Source of the DNA: an uncultured Pseudomonadales bacterium
Lineage (GTDB): Bacteria; Pseudomonadota; Gammaproteobacteria; Pseudomonadales; Cellvibrionaceae
Length of the DNA: 64,000 bases
NCBI GenBank assembly: GCA_947489425.1
Contig: CANLDL010000001.1
Location: forward strand, 62,001-126,000
Reading direction: 5' to 3'
Each line of letters begins with the position of its first letter. Position 1 is the stretch's first letter. The position numbers and the translations under genes were made by a program. A model generated the notes under the pieces. The model was not told the DNA's origin. It saw nothing but the letters and a program-made list of their open reading frames with translations, and did no database searches. Of this stretch, positions 1-9,706 are shown piece by piece.

Positions 1-373
1 ACTGTAGAGAGGAATGAAGAAGGGCAGTGTGTGGTAGTCGAGTAACTTGTGTGACTAGATGCCTGTCATTTATTGCATAGGGTTTGGGCCCGTAAAAAGA
101 CTGTATGATATCGTCGTTATCATCTGGGCCAAATGTGCAAAAGGGACATTTGTGAATATTAATAGCATTTGTGGTTAATGGGTCTGAATCTGTATTGGCT
201 GTTATTTCATTAAGGCTTACCCAGATATAACCTTGAGAAGTGCATAGTAGTATTTTTTCATCACTGGATATAGCTGCATTGGCCAAACCGATATTGAGCA
301 CCAATATACCGATGCTTATATAGCTAATAAATTTTCGGCAAATATTATATGCTGGTGCTCGATACTTTTTCAT
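1..373 (-). CDS. DUF2946-type exported protein, C-terminus cut by window edge
   Basis: The reading frame is open from an ATG at 373 down to base 1, giving 124 residues with no stop, so the C-terminus lies outside the window. The N-terminus is basic (MKKYRAPAYNICRK), followed by a hydrophobic stretch at about residues 17-37 ending in LANAA, which fits a signal peptide. Near residue 80 is a CPFC motif (Cys-x-x-Cys with proline). This combination of small size, export signal and CPxC resembles the DUF2946 family, whose function is unknown to me. It starts 20 bases after the yciK stop on the same strand, so it is probably the last or next gene of that operon. The family call is by resemblance only. 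Confidence 0.55.
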   Translation of the reverse strand, partial: MKKYRAPAYNICRKFISYISIGILVLNIGLANAAISSDEKILLCTSQGYIWVSLNEITANTDSDPLTTNAINIHKCPFCTFGPDDNDDIIQSFYGPKPYAINDRHLVTQVTRLPHTALLHSSLQ

Positions 374-393
374 TAGCTTATTATATTAATCAT

Positions 394-1161
394 CTACGCA
401 TTAAATTGCTGTCCAGTTATATTATTCCCACTTGTGTTGCTCTTGTCCATTAAATAAACATATAAAGGTATGAGCGACTCTGGTGATTTCACTTTTAGTG
501 GGTCTTCCGCTGGGAATGCATTAGCTCGCATTTGAGTTCTTGTGCCACCTGGGTTAATACTGTTAACACATATTTTACTGGTCTCGGCTAGCTCATCGGC
601 GAGGGTGGTCATTAGGTTCTCAATCGCTGCTTTACTTGCGGCATATGCCCCCCAGTAGGCTCTACCTTTTAAACCAACGGAAGAGCCAGTAAAAATAACG
701 GAAGCTTGCTGACTTTTTTGCAAAAGCGGTAAGCATTTTTTAGTTAATATAAATGGTGCATTAACATTCACTGTCATTAATTGCTGCCAAATGGAGCAAG
801 AATAATTAGCAATAGAGGTGCGTTCGCCTAGCAGCGCTGCATTGTGTAATAAGCCATCAAGGCGGCCAAAGGTTTCATCAATGGCTTGGCTAAGTTCTTG
901 GTAATCTTGCTCAGTGGCGCTTTCAAAATCGATAACAAAAATAGCAGCTTGTTTATTGCCTGCTGCTTCTATTTCATCATAAACCGATTCTAGCTTCTCC
1001 ACAGTTCTACCTAATAAGATAACCGTGGCGCCAAAGCTTGCATAGGCTTTGGCAATAGCTTTTCCAATACCATCACCAGCACCAGTGACGGCGATAACAC
1101 TATCGTTTAAACAGTTTGCTTCTGGATGGTAGCTTGCTAATAATTCTTCCATTGGGTTCAT
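394..1161 (-). CDS. yciK: YciK-type short-chain dehydrogenase/reductase
   Basis: A 255-residue SDR oxidoreductase. The nucleotide-binding motif TGAGDGIG is at residues 26-33, the HNAA motif at 106-109, the active-site YxxxK at Y173/K177, and PGGTRT at 204-209. The natural substrate of YciK is not established. The length and the N-terminal extension before the Rossmann fold match YciK. It follows the mupP-like gene with a 33-base gap, the same neighbourhood as in Pseudomonas, where YciK, MupP and UbiG are adjacent. No defect is seen. Confidence 0.88.
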   Translation of the reverse strand: MNPMEELLASYHPEANCLNDSVIAVTGAGDGIGKAIAKAYASFGATVILLGRTVEKLESVYDEIEAAGNKQAAIFVIDFESATEQDYQELSQAIDETFGRLDGLLHNAALLGERTSIANYSCSIWQQLMTVNVNAPFILTKKCLPLLQKSQQASVIFTGSSVGLKGRAYWGAYAASKAAIENLMTTLADELAETSKICVNSINPGGTRTQMRANAFPAEDPLKVKSPESLIPLYVYLMDKSNTSGNNITGQQFNA

Positions 1162-1194
1162 CGTTTACTTTTTCTCTTTATTCAAAAATGTAGC

Positions 1195-1866
1195 CTACTT
1201 TATAGCTAAATAGCTATCAATAATCGGCCATATCTCACTGGCATGCTGAACAATATGGTTGGCATTCCAATGGTTGATATTATCCTCTTGTTCGATATAG
1301 CCAAAACCTGCCGCGATGGTTTTACTGCCCGCACTCAAGCCGCAATCGATATCCCGTTTATGATCACCGATATAGATTACCTCGGAGGGCTTGCAGTGTG
1401 TTTGTGTACAAGCAAGTAGCAGTGCTTCTGGATCTGGCTTGGCGTGGGCGACATGATCTGGGCAGAGTACGACATTGGGGCGGGTAGGGAATGTTAATTG
1501 CTCGACAATAGGTTGGGTAAACCGATAGGGCTTATTTGTGATAATTCCCCAGTAGAGTTCGTGTTTACGCAATTGTTCTAAAAGCAGTGTCATGCCTTCG
1601 TACAAAAAGCAGTGTTTACCCATGTGCTCGAAATAAATATCGAGTAGGCGTAGCCTGCGCTCTTCAAAACCTTTATCAGTATCTTGCAGGCCAAAGAGAA
1701 GGGTCGTTAATGCGCGTGCTCCATTGGAGACCGTCTCTCGAATCTTTTCTTCACTGACTCTCGCAATATTGTATTCATCAGCTAACTGATTAAGTGTTAG
1801 TACAAAATCAGGTGCTGTATCGAGTAAGGTCCCGTCTAAGTCAAAAAAGACTGCTTTTATAGTCAT
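1195..1866 (-). CDS. mupP: HAD phosphatase, MupP (MurNAc-6-phosphate phosphatase) or Gph-like
   Basis: A 223-residue HAD hydrolase. Motif I is DLDGT at residues 9-13 (nucleophile D9, D11), motif II is T110 in IITNKP, motif III is K143, and motif IV is GDHKRD at 167-172. By sequence alone it could be phosphoglycolate phosphatase. The gene order ubiG-[HAD]-yciK is that of Pseudomonas mupP, whose product dephosphorylates N-acetylmuramate 6-phosphate in the cell-wall recycling route that bypasses de novo UDP-MurNAc synthesis. The MupP choice rests on synteny, not on a diagnostic residue. It is 38 bases downstream of ubiG on the same strand. Confidence 0.7.
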   Translation of the reverse strand: MTIKAVFFDLDGTLLDTAPDFVLTLNQLADEYNIARVSEEKIRETVSNGARALTTLLFGLQDTDKGFEERRLRLLDIYFEHMGKHCFLYEGMTLLLEQLRKHELYWGIITNKPYRFTQPIVEQLTFPTRPNVVLCPDHVAHAKPDPEALLLACTQTHCKPSEVIYIGDHKRDIDCGLSAGSKTIAAGFGYIEQEDNINHWNANHIVQHASEIWPIIDSYLAIK

Positions 1867-1904
1867 ATTAATTAATTATTTTATCGATGAGAGTTGTAGG
1901 TGCT

Positions 1905-2612
1905 TTAAATCTTTTTGGTATGCACAAGATAGTTTACATCGACATCATTTTGATTAAGCTTGTATTTTTTAGTGAGTGGGTTATAGGTCATGCCGGTAAT
2001 TTCTAACCAGTCAAGGCCAGCACTACGCGCCCAGCTAGCAAGCTCCGAAGGCTTGATAAATTTATTGTATTCATGTGTACCTTTGGGCAATAGTTGTAAG
2101 ACGTACTCGGCGCCAATAATTGCAAACGCATAAGACTTAGGGTTGCGATTGATCGTTGAGAAATACACATCGCCATTGGGTTTAACAAGGTCTGCGCAGG
2201 CTTTAATCACTTGGCTTGGATCGGGGACATGTTCTAACATCTCAAGGCAAGTGACAATATCAAAAGATTCTGGTTGTTGCTCGGCCAATTCTTCTGCGGT
2301 GATCTTTTTGTAATTGATCGATACATTGCTTTCTAACTGATGTAGTTTAGCTACACTCAGTGGTGCTTCGCCCATATCGATACCGGTGACATTTGCGCCG
2401 CGCTTAGCGAGCGCTTCGCATAAAATACCGCCACCACAACCGACATCAAGAATATTTAATTCTGCCACAGGTGTACGTTCATCAATAAAGTTAGTGCGTA
2501 GTGGGTTAATTTCATGCAGTGGTTTAAATTCACTATTCTTATCCCACCAGCGCTTAGCTAGTGCCTCAAATTTAGCGATTTCTGCATTATCAACGTTCAG
2601 TGAATCTTTCAT
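1905..2612 (-). CDS. ubiG: UbiG, ubiquinone biosynthesis O-methyltransferase
   Basis: A SAM-dependent methyltransferase that carries out both O-methylation steps of ubiquinone synthesis. The SAM motif DVGCGGG is at residues 56-62, and the N-terminal NVDNAEIAKFEALAKRWWD block is typical of UbiG. I place the start at 2612 (MKDSLNVDN...), giving 235 residues: this ATG overlaps the mtaD stop as ATGA, and a family start just before NVDNAEIAKF is usual. A start at 2633 would add seven residues and run further into mtaD. The overlap suggests translational coupling to mtaD. Confidence 0.93.
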   Translation of the reverse strand: MKDSLNVDNAEIAKFEALAKRWWDKNSEFKPLHEINPLRTNFIDERTPVAELNILDVGCGGGILCEALAKRGANVTGIDMGEAPLSVAKLHQLESNVSINYKKITAEELAEQQPESFDIVTCLEMLEHVPDPSQVIKACADLVKPNGDVYFSTINRNPKSYAFAIIGAEYVLQLLPKGTHEYNKFIKPSELASWARSAGLDWLEITGMTYNPLTKKYKLNQNDVDVNYLVHTKKI

Positions 2613-3922
2613 GATTGGATGGTTTCCTGCCATGTTTGTGTATTACTAATAATTTCTTTTTCGTTGAGGGTGCATAACTCACGGTCATTCATCAGTGCTT
2701 TACCATTAACCCAACTATGACTGATACGATGCCCATTATGGGTATAGACTACCTGCGAAATTGGATCGTACATAGGTTTTTGGTCAATAGGATCAAGTTT
2801 AATGGCAATTATATCGGCTGACTTTCCAGCCTCTAAGCTACCAGTTATATCATCAATTCCCAAAGCTTTAGCGCCATTAATGGTTGCCATCTCGATCACT
2901 TGTGCTGCATTTAGTGCAGCAGCATCATCGGCAACGGCTTTACCCAGTAGCGCAGCAGTATGCATTTCGCCAAACATATCAAGATTGTTGTTGCTGGCGC
3001 AACCATCTGTACCTAGTGCGACGTTAATACCTTCTTTGAGTAACTCGTTGGTAGGGCAAAAACCGCTGGCCAGCTTTAAGTTTGATTCAGGACAGTGAAT
3101 AACATGTGCACCAGACTCTTTTAATAATTCAAAATCACCCTTGTTAAGCGATGTCATATGTACACACTGAGTAGTTGGGCCCAGTATGTTTAACTCTGAT
3201 AAACGTTGTATTGGGCGCTTGCCAGTTTTGTCGAGAGACTCTGTTATTTCATGTTTTGTTTCGTGCAAATGTATTTGAATTGTTGCTTGTAACTCTGGCG
3301 CTAATACGGCAATGCGCTCAAATACATCGTTGCTTACAGTATACGGAGCATGGGGGCCAAAATTAACATTAATTAATTCGTGAGCGCTGTAACTATCGCG
3401 TAAAGCCAAGCCTTTGCTAATGTATTCGTCGGCATTTTTGGCCCAGCTACTCGGAAAGTCAATGATAGGGAAGCTAATGTCACAGCGGATACCTGCGCTA
3501 TGGGCAACTGCGCAGGTCTCTTCAGGAAAGAAATACATATCAGAGAAGCAGGTAGTACCGCTGCGTATCATTTCGGCTATGGCTAGTTGTGCACCATCTT
3601 TTACAAATTTAGCCGATACGTGAGCTCCTTCTGCTGGCCAAATATGCTCGTTCAGCCAGGTACTTAAAGGTAGGTCGTCGGCAAAACCACGTAGTAAGCT
3701 CATAGCGGCATGACCATGGGCATTAATAAGCCCTGGCATCACAATGTGCTCACTAAGTTCAACGATATTGTCAGATGTATAGCGGTTTTTTGCTTGGGTT
3801 GTTGGGGTAATGGAGGTAATTTTTCCATCATTAATGACTAAGGAACATTGATTAAAAACTTTGTTATGGGGTACGACTGGAATAATCCATTGTGCGTGTA
3901 TCAATAAATCACAGTTTTCCAT
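2609..3922 (-). CDS. mtaD: TRZ/ATZ amidohydrolase, MTA/SAH deaminase (MtaD-like)
   Basis: A 437-residue amidohydrolase of the S-adenosylhomocysteine/5'-methylthioadenosine deaminase type. Metal and catalytic residues are visible: H69 and H71 in NAHGH, H220 and E221 in HLHE, H276 in VIHCPESN and D306 in LGTDG. It would deaminate MTA/SAH to the inosine forms, linking to methyl-cycle salvage. That suits a partner for UbiG, a SAM user that releases SAH. It is the first gene of the minus-strand operon. In Pseudomonas the next gene upstream is mtnA, which is missing here. Confidence 0.85.
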   Translation of the reverse strand: MENCDLLIHAQWIIPVVPHNKVFNQCSLVINDGKITSITPTTQAKNRYTSDNIVELSEHIVMPGLINAHGHAAMSLLRGFADDLPLSTWLNEHIWPAEGAHVSAKFVKDGAQLAIAEMIRSGTTCFSDMYFFPEETCAVAHSAGIRCDISFPIIDFPSSWAKNADEYISKGLALRDSYSAHELINVNFGPHAPYTVSNDVFERIAVLAPELQATIQIHLHETKHEITESLDKTGKRPIQRLSELNILGPTTQCVHMTSLNKGDFELLKESGAHVIHCPESNLKLASGFCPTNELLKEGINVALGTDGCASNNNLDMFGEMHTAALLGKAVADDAAALNAAQVIEMATINGAKALGIDDITGSLEAGKSADIIAIKLDPIDQKPMYDPISQVVYTHNGHRISHSWVNGKALMNDRELCTLNEKEIISNTQTWQETIQS

Positions 3923-4220
3923 AAAGTTTCCATAAAGTTATATTGATGCCAGCTTGCTAGTCGGCATGTAAAGCACAAGCAAGTGAGTAATAATTTCTGC
4001 GCATTATAAGCTAAAATTTGTGATAACGGCCTATTTGTGTGCTGGTTTTTACTATATTGAATACCTATTACCCTATTTACAGCAATAAGTGGTATTTAAT
4101 TCGATTAATTGCCAACAAAAGCCTATTTTTTTATTGAAACAAAGGTATACTCACACTTGCTTTTTTAAAGCAGGTCTATGTATTTATAATGCTACTGTTT
4201 CAGATAACTATTTATTAACT
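3923..4220. other. Non-coding interval upstream of mtaD
   Basis: A+T-rich interval that should hold the promoter of the mtaD-ubiG operon (minus strand). I see no confident -35/-10 pair and no conserved RNA. A frame opening with GTG at 4089 runs through part of it but has no ribosome binding site and reads unlike protein. Confidence 0.3.
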
Positions 4221-4490
4221 ATGAGCAAGTCAATTAACAAGAGTGTCGTTCTACCTATAGCAAGCTTCTGCCAAAATTTGGTTGGTTTGTTATCACTCGA
4301 TCGTGCCTGTAATAAATGTGTGCTATTTGAATCAGAGTCTCGGGCTAACGCTTATCGACCATCTGTATATATTATTAATATTATTATTAATGTAATGCCG
4401 ATGCCGATTAAACCTATGGCTATTAATTCAAAGTTAATGGGTAAATGGCATAAATTAGCATCGCGTCTTGTTGGTAAAGTAAATATTTAG
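4221..4490 (+). CDS. Doubtful small ORF of unknown function
   Basis: The ATG at 4221 opens an 89-residue frame beginning MSKSINKS, with a Lys-rich C-terminal part ending LASRLVGKVNI. There is no clear Shine-Dalgarno before it and no recognised domain. The central segment is a low-complexity run of Ile and Asn. It lies in the same direction as the DUF1127-like gene, separated by a perfect palindrome. It may be a small basic protein or a chance frame; I cannot decide. Confidence 0.2.
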   Translation: MSKSINKSVVLPIASFCQNLVGLLSLDRACNKCVLFESESRANAYRPSVYIINIIINVMPMPIKPMAINSKLMGKWHKLASRLVGKVNI

Positions 4491-4503
4491 ATTACATCCA
4501 CTG

Positions 4504-4523
4504 GCCGCGATAATTATCGCGGC
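4504..4523. repeat. Perfect 20-bp palindrome
   Basis: The sequence GCCGCGATAATTATCGCGGC reads the same on both strands. As RNA it could form an 8-bp stem with a 4-base loop, but no T-run follows, so it is not a typical terminator. It lies about 80 bases before the DUF1127-like gene and could be an operator or a 3' processing hairpin. Confidence 0.5.
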
Positions 4524-4600
4524 TACTGTACCTTGTTTTATCTCTCTCAGTTTCCTCGATATTTAACCGGTCTTTTTAACGTTGTAGTTAGGAGATTGTT

Positions 4601-4975
4601 ATGTCTATTGTTAGTTATTTAAAAATTATTGTTGTAAAGCCGCTCTATAAATTATTGAGTGTTACTTATGTTTCTATTAATACATTGCACGCGAATGTTC
4701 GAGCGATAGAAAATAAAGATCGCTCGTTACGTGCGCTAGAGAAATTAGATGCACATTTGCTAGAGGATGTTGGTTTGTGCCGAGTTGATGGCAAAATCTT
4801 ATCGCTTAAAGATGTGAGAGCGGCCAATGAAATTAGAGTTGCTGAGGAACAGCATAAATTGAGAGCGGAAGACTTAAAACCTGCACTATCAAAAAGAAGG
4901 CTGTCAGCTATTAATCGTCGTAGTACAAATGCTCGTGCAAAAGACTATGAGTTAATACAAAAGCCCCTCGAATAG
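4601..4975 (+). CDS. DUF1127-like small protein
   Basis: A 124-residue protein with a short hydrophobic N-terminus (IVSYLKIIVVKPLYKLL). Residues of about 41-60, RSLRALEKLDAHLLEDVGL, match the DUF1127/YjiS pattern of R-x-L-x-x-L-x-x-x-L-x-D-x-GL. The rest is charged and rich in Arg, Lys and Glu, consistent with an extended tail longer than in classic 50-70 residue members. Some DUF1127 proteins bind RNA or affect phosphate and carbon metabolism elsewhere; that is family knowledge and not shown here. A good ribosome binding site (AGGAG) precedes the ATG. Confidence 0.6.
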   Translation: MSIVSYLKIIVVKPLYKLLSVTYVSINTLHANVRAIENKDRSLRALEKLDAHLLEDVGLCRVDGKILSLKDVRAANEIRVAEEQHKLRAEDLKPALSKRRLSAINRRSTNARAKDYELIQKPLE

Positions 4976-4980
4976 TTCTA

Positions 4981-5033
4981 AAAAGACTAACTGGGTAAAG
5001 CTTGCTGAATTGGCTTTGCTTGGTTAGTCTTTT
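4981..5033. terminator. Bidirectional terminator between convergent genes
   Basis: Outer arms AAAAGACTAAC (4981-4991) and GTTAGTCTTTT (5023-5033) are exact complements, with inner arms AAAGC/GCTTT. The A-tract on the left and T-tract on the right make it usable from both sides. It overlaps the stop codon of the minus-strand diguanylate cyclase. Confidence 0.85.
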
Positions 5034-6720
5034 ATGACATTACAAGATTCGATTTTTTATCGTTGTAAATAGTAAAGGAATTACCGCCTTTTCTCTTAGA
5101 TTCATACATTAGTATGTCCGCTTTTTGTATGATTTCTTCAGGTGTTAGCGCTATTTTTTTATCAATAATAATTCCGCCAATACTAACACCGATAGCTATC
5201 ACCTTATCATCTATGATGTAAGGGACTTCTATCGTTCCAATTATTTTTTGTGCCAGTTGTTGAAGAGCATCATTGCTTATTACTTGGGTGAGCAAAATGA
5301 TGAATTCATCTCCCGATTGGCGCGCTACAGTATCGGTCTGTGTGACACAGCCAACAATGCGTTCAGTAACTAGCTTTAATAGTTTATCACCTAACAAGTG
5401 AGAGTATTTGTCATTAACTTGTTTAAAGTTGTCAAGATCCAAAAATAGTAAACCACAGTGCTTGCAAGAGCTGTCATCTTTATCTTTTTGTTTCAATGCA
5501 TGATAAGTATCGCTAAATCTATCGATAAACAATGCTCGATTAGGTAAGCCTGTTAAAAAATCATGTGTTGCTAGGTGGCGCATTTCTTCTTCTATTTTTT
5601 TTCTCTCGTTGATTTCTTCTCGTAACTCACTGGTTCTTTCTTCAACGAGAGCGGCTAAATTCTCCTGAAATTTTTCGAGATTGTTAGCGCTCATATAAAA
5701 TCGTTTAATTAATTCATTGCGCTCCTTCACCTGAATTATGCTTGTATTTTTTACAGGTGGTGAGACTTTATCCCCTTGAGATAAGTCGCGAAGAGAATCA
5801 AGTACAGTTTTTATTGGTTTACTAAGATACTTTGTGAGTAAATAGGCAATTATAAATGCTATAAATAAACCCAGTGCGGCTATAACTAGGCTATTTCTTC
5901 TGCTGTTTTCAGCCTCTGCTTTTAACTCAGATATAGGTTGCGGCACCATTACTCCCCAACCGGTTTCTTTAACTATGGTATAGCCACTAATCATATCGTC
6001 GTGTAATGCTGGCGAGTAAAACTGGGATACGCCAGAGTTGCCTTTCATCATTTCAGCAACTGGGGCGACTGAGGATATATTTTTTATCGATTGCTGCCAT
6101 TGAGTATTTGGATGGGCGATAACATTACCTAAAGCATCGACAATTGCTGCATGACCTGCGCGACCAAACTGTATAGATTGTTGTAATTCTGTTATGAAGT
6201 CAGTGGATAGTGCGACAATATACCTAGCATTTTTATCGTTGAACAAAAAATAGAGTAGTGGTTGGCCACCTTGGCTCATCAATACCTGACTGGCTACAGG
6301 GGCATGAGCGGGTTTATTGTTAACCATGAGATCTGCTGCTTTTTCTACCCCTATCGCGGGGTTGAGCTTTTCGTCACCAAAAATGGTGATATGGCCTTTG
6401 ACAGCTTCTATCTCAGAAATATTCTTTATTCCTAAGCGTTTAAATGACCCATCAAAAGCTACTAAGTGGCTATGATTTGCCTCTTGGCTGGCATGATTGT
6501 AAAAAAGAGAAGACTTGAGGAAATATTGGAGGCCTAGGATATGGCGATCAATTGTGCTCGATAGATGTTTAGCAAGTAGTAAGTGTTTGTCCTCAACTTG
6601 CTCAACAACCCTTATATAGGCAGTACTCTGTATCCATAAGCTAAGTGATAATACGGGCACCACAGCGACTACTCCAAAAGCGAGGAATAAAATCGTTTGT
6701 AAGCTTAGCTTTAGTTTCAA
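5032..6720 (-). CDS. Membrane sensor diguanylate cyclase (Cache-HAMP-GGDEF)
   Basis: A 562-residue inner-membrane protein. TM1 is at about residues 9-30 and TM2 at about 277-298, enclosing a periplasmic sensor of the double-Cache type. A HAMP segment follows (about 299-350), then a coiled-coil linker (about 352-378), then a C-terminal GGDEF domain (about 385-550) that would make cyclic di-GMP. The signature is ARQSGDEF, so the first Gly of GGDEF is Ser. The inhibitory RxxD site expected five residues upstream reads TQTD and is therefore absent. No EAL domain is present. The ligand sensed is unknown. Confidence 0.88.
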   Translation of the reverse strand: MKLKLSLQTILFLAFGVVAVVPVLSLSLWIQSTAYIRVVEQVEDKHLLLAKHLSSTIDRHILGLQYFLKSSLFYNHASQEANHSHLVAFDGSFKRLGIKNISEIEAVKGHITIFGDEKLNPAIGVEKAADLMVNNKPAHAPVASQVLMSQGGQPLLYFLFNDKNARYIVALSTDFITELQQSIQFGRAGHAAIVDALGNVIAHPNTQWQQSIKNISSVAPVAEMMKGNSGVSQFYSPALHDDMISGYTIVKETGWGVMVPQPISELKAEAENSRRNSLVIAALGLFIAFIIAYLLTKYLSKPIKTVLDSLRDLSQGDKVSPPVKNTSIIQVKERNELIKRFYMSANNLEKFQENLAALVEERTSELREEINERKKIEEEMRHLATHDFLTGLPNRALFIDRFSDTYHALKQKDKDDSSCKHCGLLFLDLDNFKQVNDKYSHLLGDKLLKLVTERIVGCVTQTDTVARQSGDEFIILLTQVISNDALQQLAQKIIGTIEVPYIIDDKVIAIGVSIGGIIIDKKIALTPEEIIQKADILMYESKRKGGNSFTIYNDKKSNLVMS

Positions 6721-7068
6721 TTTATATGTCCGTGTAGAGGATAAATTAATTCATTGGCCGCTTTATCTTGGTATTTTATAGCCATAATTTATAAGTATAG
6801 ATCTGATTTTCAATTTTATAGGTTTAATTTGATAAATAGTGATGTGAGTCGTTTAATAAATGAGCGTTTTGCTTAACTTTGAAGCAATTTAATCGGAGCT
6901 GTTATATTCCCTAAATAGCCTTAAATTATGCTAGAATTGCGCCCTTTATGTATTGGCTAGTTTGTCTTCGTAAAACCCGCTGAAGGTGCCTTAATGGCTC
7001 AAGAATAAACACAATTAGCACAACGCATTGACATAATCATAACTATAGCGATAGCAGGCAGTAAATTT
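6721..7068. promoter_or_regulatory. Divergent intergenic region with probable gyrA promoter
   Basis: This 348-base A+T-rich gap separates the minus-strand cyclase gene and gyrA. An extended -10 element TGCTAGAAT is at 6929-6937, followed by a GC-rich discriminator GCGCCC, and is the best gyrA promoter candidate; no good -35 accompanies it. It would leave a leader of about 125 bases. I see no other gene or conserved RNA. Confidence 0.45.
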
Positions 7069-9636
7069 ATGGGCGATTTGGCACAAAATGTTTCCCCAGT
7101 TAGTATTGAAGATGAGTTAAAACAGTCCTATTTAGACTATGCAATGAGCGTTATCGTCGGCCGTGCATTGCCTGATGTGCGCGATGGTCTAAAACCTGTA
7201 CACCGCCGTGTTTTGTTCGCCATGAACGAGCTGAGCAACTATTGGAATAAGCCCTATAAAAAATCAGCGCGTGTTGTTGGTGATGTTATCGGTAAATACC
7301 ATCCTCACGGTGACTCTGCCGTATACGACACGATTGTGCGCATGGCTCAAGACTTCTCGCTACGCTACACCTTAGTTGATGGGCAGGGTAATTTTGGCTC
7401 GATAGACGGCGATAGCGCTGCAGCTATGCGTTATACCGAAATACGCATGAAGAAGATTGCCCATGATTTGTTGGCTGATCTTGATAAAGAAACTGTTGAT
7501 TTTGTGCCAAACTATGACGGTACTGAGTTAATCCCTGAGGTTATGCCAACACGTGTGCCTAACTTATTAGTTAATGGCTCATCGGGTATTGCCGTTGGTA
7601 TGGCAACCAATATCCCTCCGCATAATCTAAGCGAAGTTGTTAAAGGCTGTCTTGCGCTGATTGATAATGATGAAATCACTATCGATGAACTCATGGAGAT
7701 CATCCCAGGTCCAGATTTTCCAACGGGTGCAACTATTAATGGTCGTGCTGGTATCGTACAGGCTTATCGCACTGGACGGGGCCGCATTTATCTGCGCGCA
7801 AAGGCTGACATCGAGCGCAATGATAAGGCTAATAAAGAAACCATTATTATTACTGAGATACCGTATCAGCTGAATAAAAGTAAGTTAATCGAAAAAATAG
7901 CCGAGCTAGTTAAAGATAAAAAAATAGAAGGTATTTCAGAGCTACGAGATGAATCAACAAAAGACATTCGCGTTGTTATTGAGCTGAAACGTGGCGAGAT
8001 TGGCGATGTAGTTTTAAATAATCTCTATGCGCAGACGCAGCTTGAGAGCGTGTTTGGTATCAATGTTGTTGCTCTAGTTGATGGACAGCCCAAAACACTT
8101 AACCTAAAAGAGTTGCTCGAGTGCTTTGTGCGCCATCGTCGCGAAGTCGTCACACGGCGTACTGTTTACCTATTGCGTAAAGCGCGTGAGCGTGGCCATA
8201 TTTTAGAGGGCCTTGCTGTTGCTATCTCTAATATCGATGAAGTGATTGAGTTAATTCGTGGCTCATCAAGCCCAGCAGAAGCGAAGAAAAGTTTACTTGC
8301 GCGTGGCTGGGCTGCAAGCTCTGTATTGCAGTTTTTAGAGCGCTCAGGTGCCGATGCCTGTAGACCTGAAGAGCTGCCTGCCGAATTTGGCCTAAGAGAC
8401 GGTGATTACTATTTATCCCCAGCTCAAGCTCAAGCAATTCTTGATTTGCAACTGCATCGCTTAACCGGTATGGAGTACGACAAACTACTGGCTGAGTATC
8501 AAGAGAAGCTCGAGAGAATTGCAGAGCTTTTGGAAATTTTGAATAATGCCGTGCGATTAATGGAAGTTATTCGAGAAGAGTTGGAAGAAGTTTTACAAAA
8601 CTATGGTGATGAGCGTCGTACCGATATTCAGAGCTCAAAGCGAGACTTAACTATTGAAGATCTGATTACCGAAGAGGATCGTGTTGTCACTATCTCTCAT
8701 GGAGGCTATGCGAAGACCCAGCCACTCAGTGATTACCAGGCACAACGTCGTGGAGGCATGGGTAAAGCTGCGACTGCGGTTAAAGATGAAGATTTTGTCG
8801 AGCATTTATTAATTGCTAGTACTCACGATACGATTTTGTGTTTCACCAATGCGGGTAAAGTGTATTGGTTAAAAGTTTTCCAAATTCCACTAGCAGGCCG
8901 TCAATCTCGTGGTCGTCCGATGATCAATTTATTGCCACTTGATGAAGGCGAGCGTATTACCTCTATTTTGCCAGTGCGAGAATACGACGATAACCACTTT
9001 ATCTTTATGGCAACTTCTAATGGTACTGTTAAAAAAACACCACTCAGTCAGTTTGCACGCCCACGTAGCTCGGGTTTGATTGCGCTTGACTTAGTTGAGG
9101 GTGACCATCTTGTGGGTACAGCAGTGACAGATGGTGAATGTGACGTAATGCTGTTTTCATCTGCCGGTAAAGCGGTACGCTTCAATGAAGACGCTGTACG
9201 TGCAATGGGTAGAACCTCTCGCGGTGTTCGTGGTATTCGCCTCGAAGATGAGCAGGCGGTTATCTCGATGGTGATACCCGCCGAGGATGGAAAAGTATTA
9301 ACCGTGAGTGAGCATGGCTTTGGTAAGCGTACATTAATTACCGAATACGCAACTAAAGGGCGTGGCGGTAAGGGTATGATTGCCATGCAATGCAGTGAGC
9401 GTAATGGTGCTGTTGTTGGTGCTGTGCAAGTGTTTGATGGTGACGAAATTATGCTAATTTCTGATCAAGGTACATTAGTGCGTACCCGTGTTGATGAAGT
9501 GTCACTGTCGGGCAGAAATACACAGGGCGTGCGTGTGATCCGCGTTAAAACTGACGAGCATGTTATTGGTGTCGAGCGTATTGAAGAGCCAGAAGATGAC
9601 GACTCAATAGGCGATGAAGGCTCCGCTGACGAATAA
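7069..9636 (+). CDS. gyrA: DNA gyrase subunit A
   Basis: An 855-residue type II topoisomerase subunit that, with GyrB, introduces negative supercoils. The catalytic Tyr lies in AAMRYTE. The quinolone-determining region reads [12 protein letters not shown], so the positions equal to E. coli S83 and D87 carry the wild-type Ser and Asp. The C-terminal beta-pinwheel carries the GyrA box as QRRGGMG (E. coli has QRRGGKG). The C-terminus ends in an acidic tail. The start [26 protein letters not shown] matches the family. It is full length. Confidence 0.98.
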   Translation: MGDLAQNVSPVSIEDELKQSYLDYAMSVIVGRALPDVRDGLKPVHRRVLFAMNELSNYWNKPYKKSARVVGDVIGKYHPHGDSAVYDTIVRMAQDFSLRYTLVDGQGNFGSIDGDSAAAMRYTEIRMKKIAHDLLADLDKETVDFVPNYDGTELIPEVMPTRVPNLLVNGSSGIAVGMATNIPPHNLSEVVKGCLALIDNDEITIDELMEIIPGPDFPTGATINGRAGIVQAYRTGRGRIYLRAKADIERNDKANKETIIITEIPYQLNKSKLIEKIAELVKDKKIEGISELRDESTKDIRVVIELKRGEIGDVVLNNLYAQTQLESVFGINVVALVDGQPKTLNLKELLECFVRHRREVVTRRTVYLLRKARERGHILEGLAVAISNIDEVIELIRGSSSPAEAKKSLLARGWAASSVLQFLERSGADACRPEELPAEFGLRDGDYYLSPAQAQAILDLQLHRLTGMEYDKLLAEYQEKLERIAELLEILNNAVRLMEVIREELEEVLQNYGDERRTDIQSSKRDLTIEDLITEEDRVVTISHGGYAKTQPLSDYQAQRRGGMGKAATAVKDEDFVEHLLIASTHDTILCFTNAGKVYWLKVFQIPLAGRQSRGRPMINLLPLDEGERITSILPVREYDDNHFIFMATSNGTVKKTPLSQFARPRSSGLIALDLVEGDHLVGTAVTDGECDVMLFSSAGKAVRFNEDAVRAMGRTSRGVRGIRLEDEQAVISMVIPAEDGKVLTVSEHGFGKRTLITEYATKGRGGKGMIAMQCSERNGAVVGAVQVFDGDEIMLISDQGTLVRTRVDEVSLSGRNTQGVRVIRVKTDEHVIGVERIEEPEDDDSIGDEGSADE

Positions 9637-9706
9637 ATTGTAGAGTCCTTTTTTATAGATAAAAGGACTTCATGTAATGAGTGATATCGATAATTTAAGG
9701 TAGTGT

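Noticed and set aside
2386..2649. Plus-strand frame opposite ubiG
   Set aside because: It is the antisense shadow of ubiG with no start signals; the same applies to other frames opposite gyrA, aroA and znuA.
4089..4490. A 133-residue protein starting at GTG 4089
   Set aside because: No Shine-Dalgarno and no protein-like N-terminus; at most the shorter frame from 4221 may be real.
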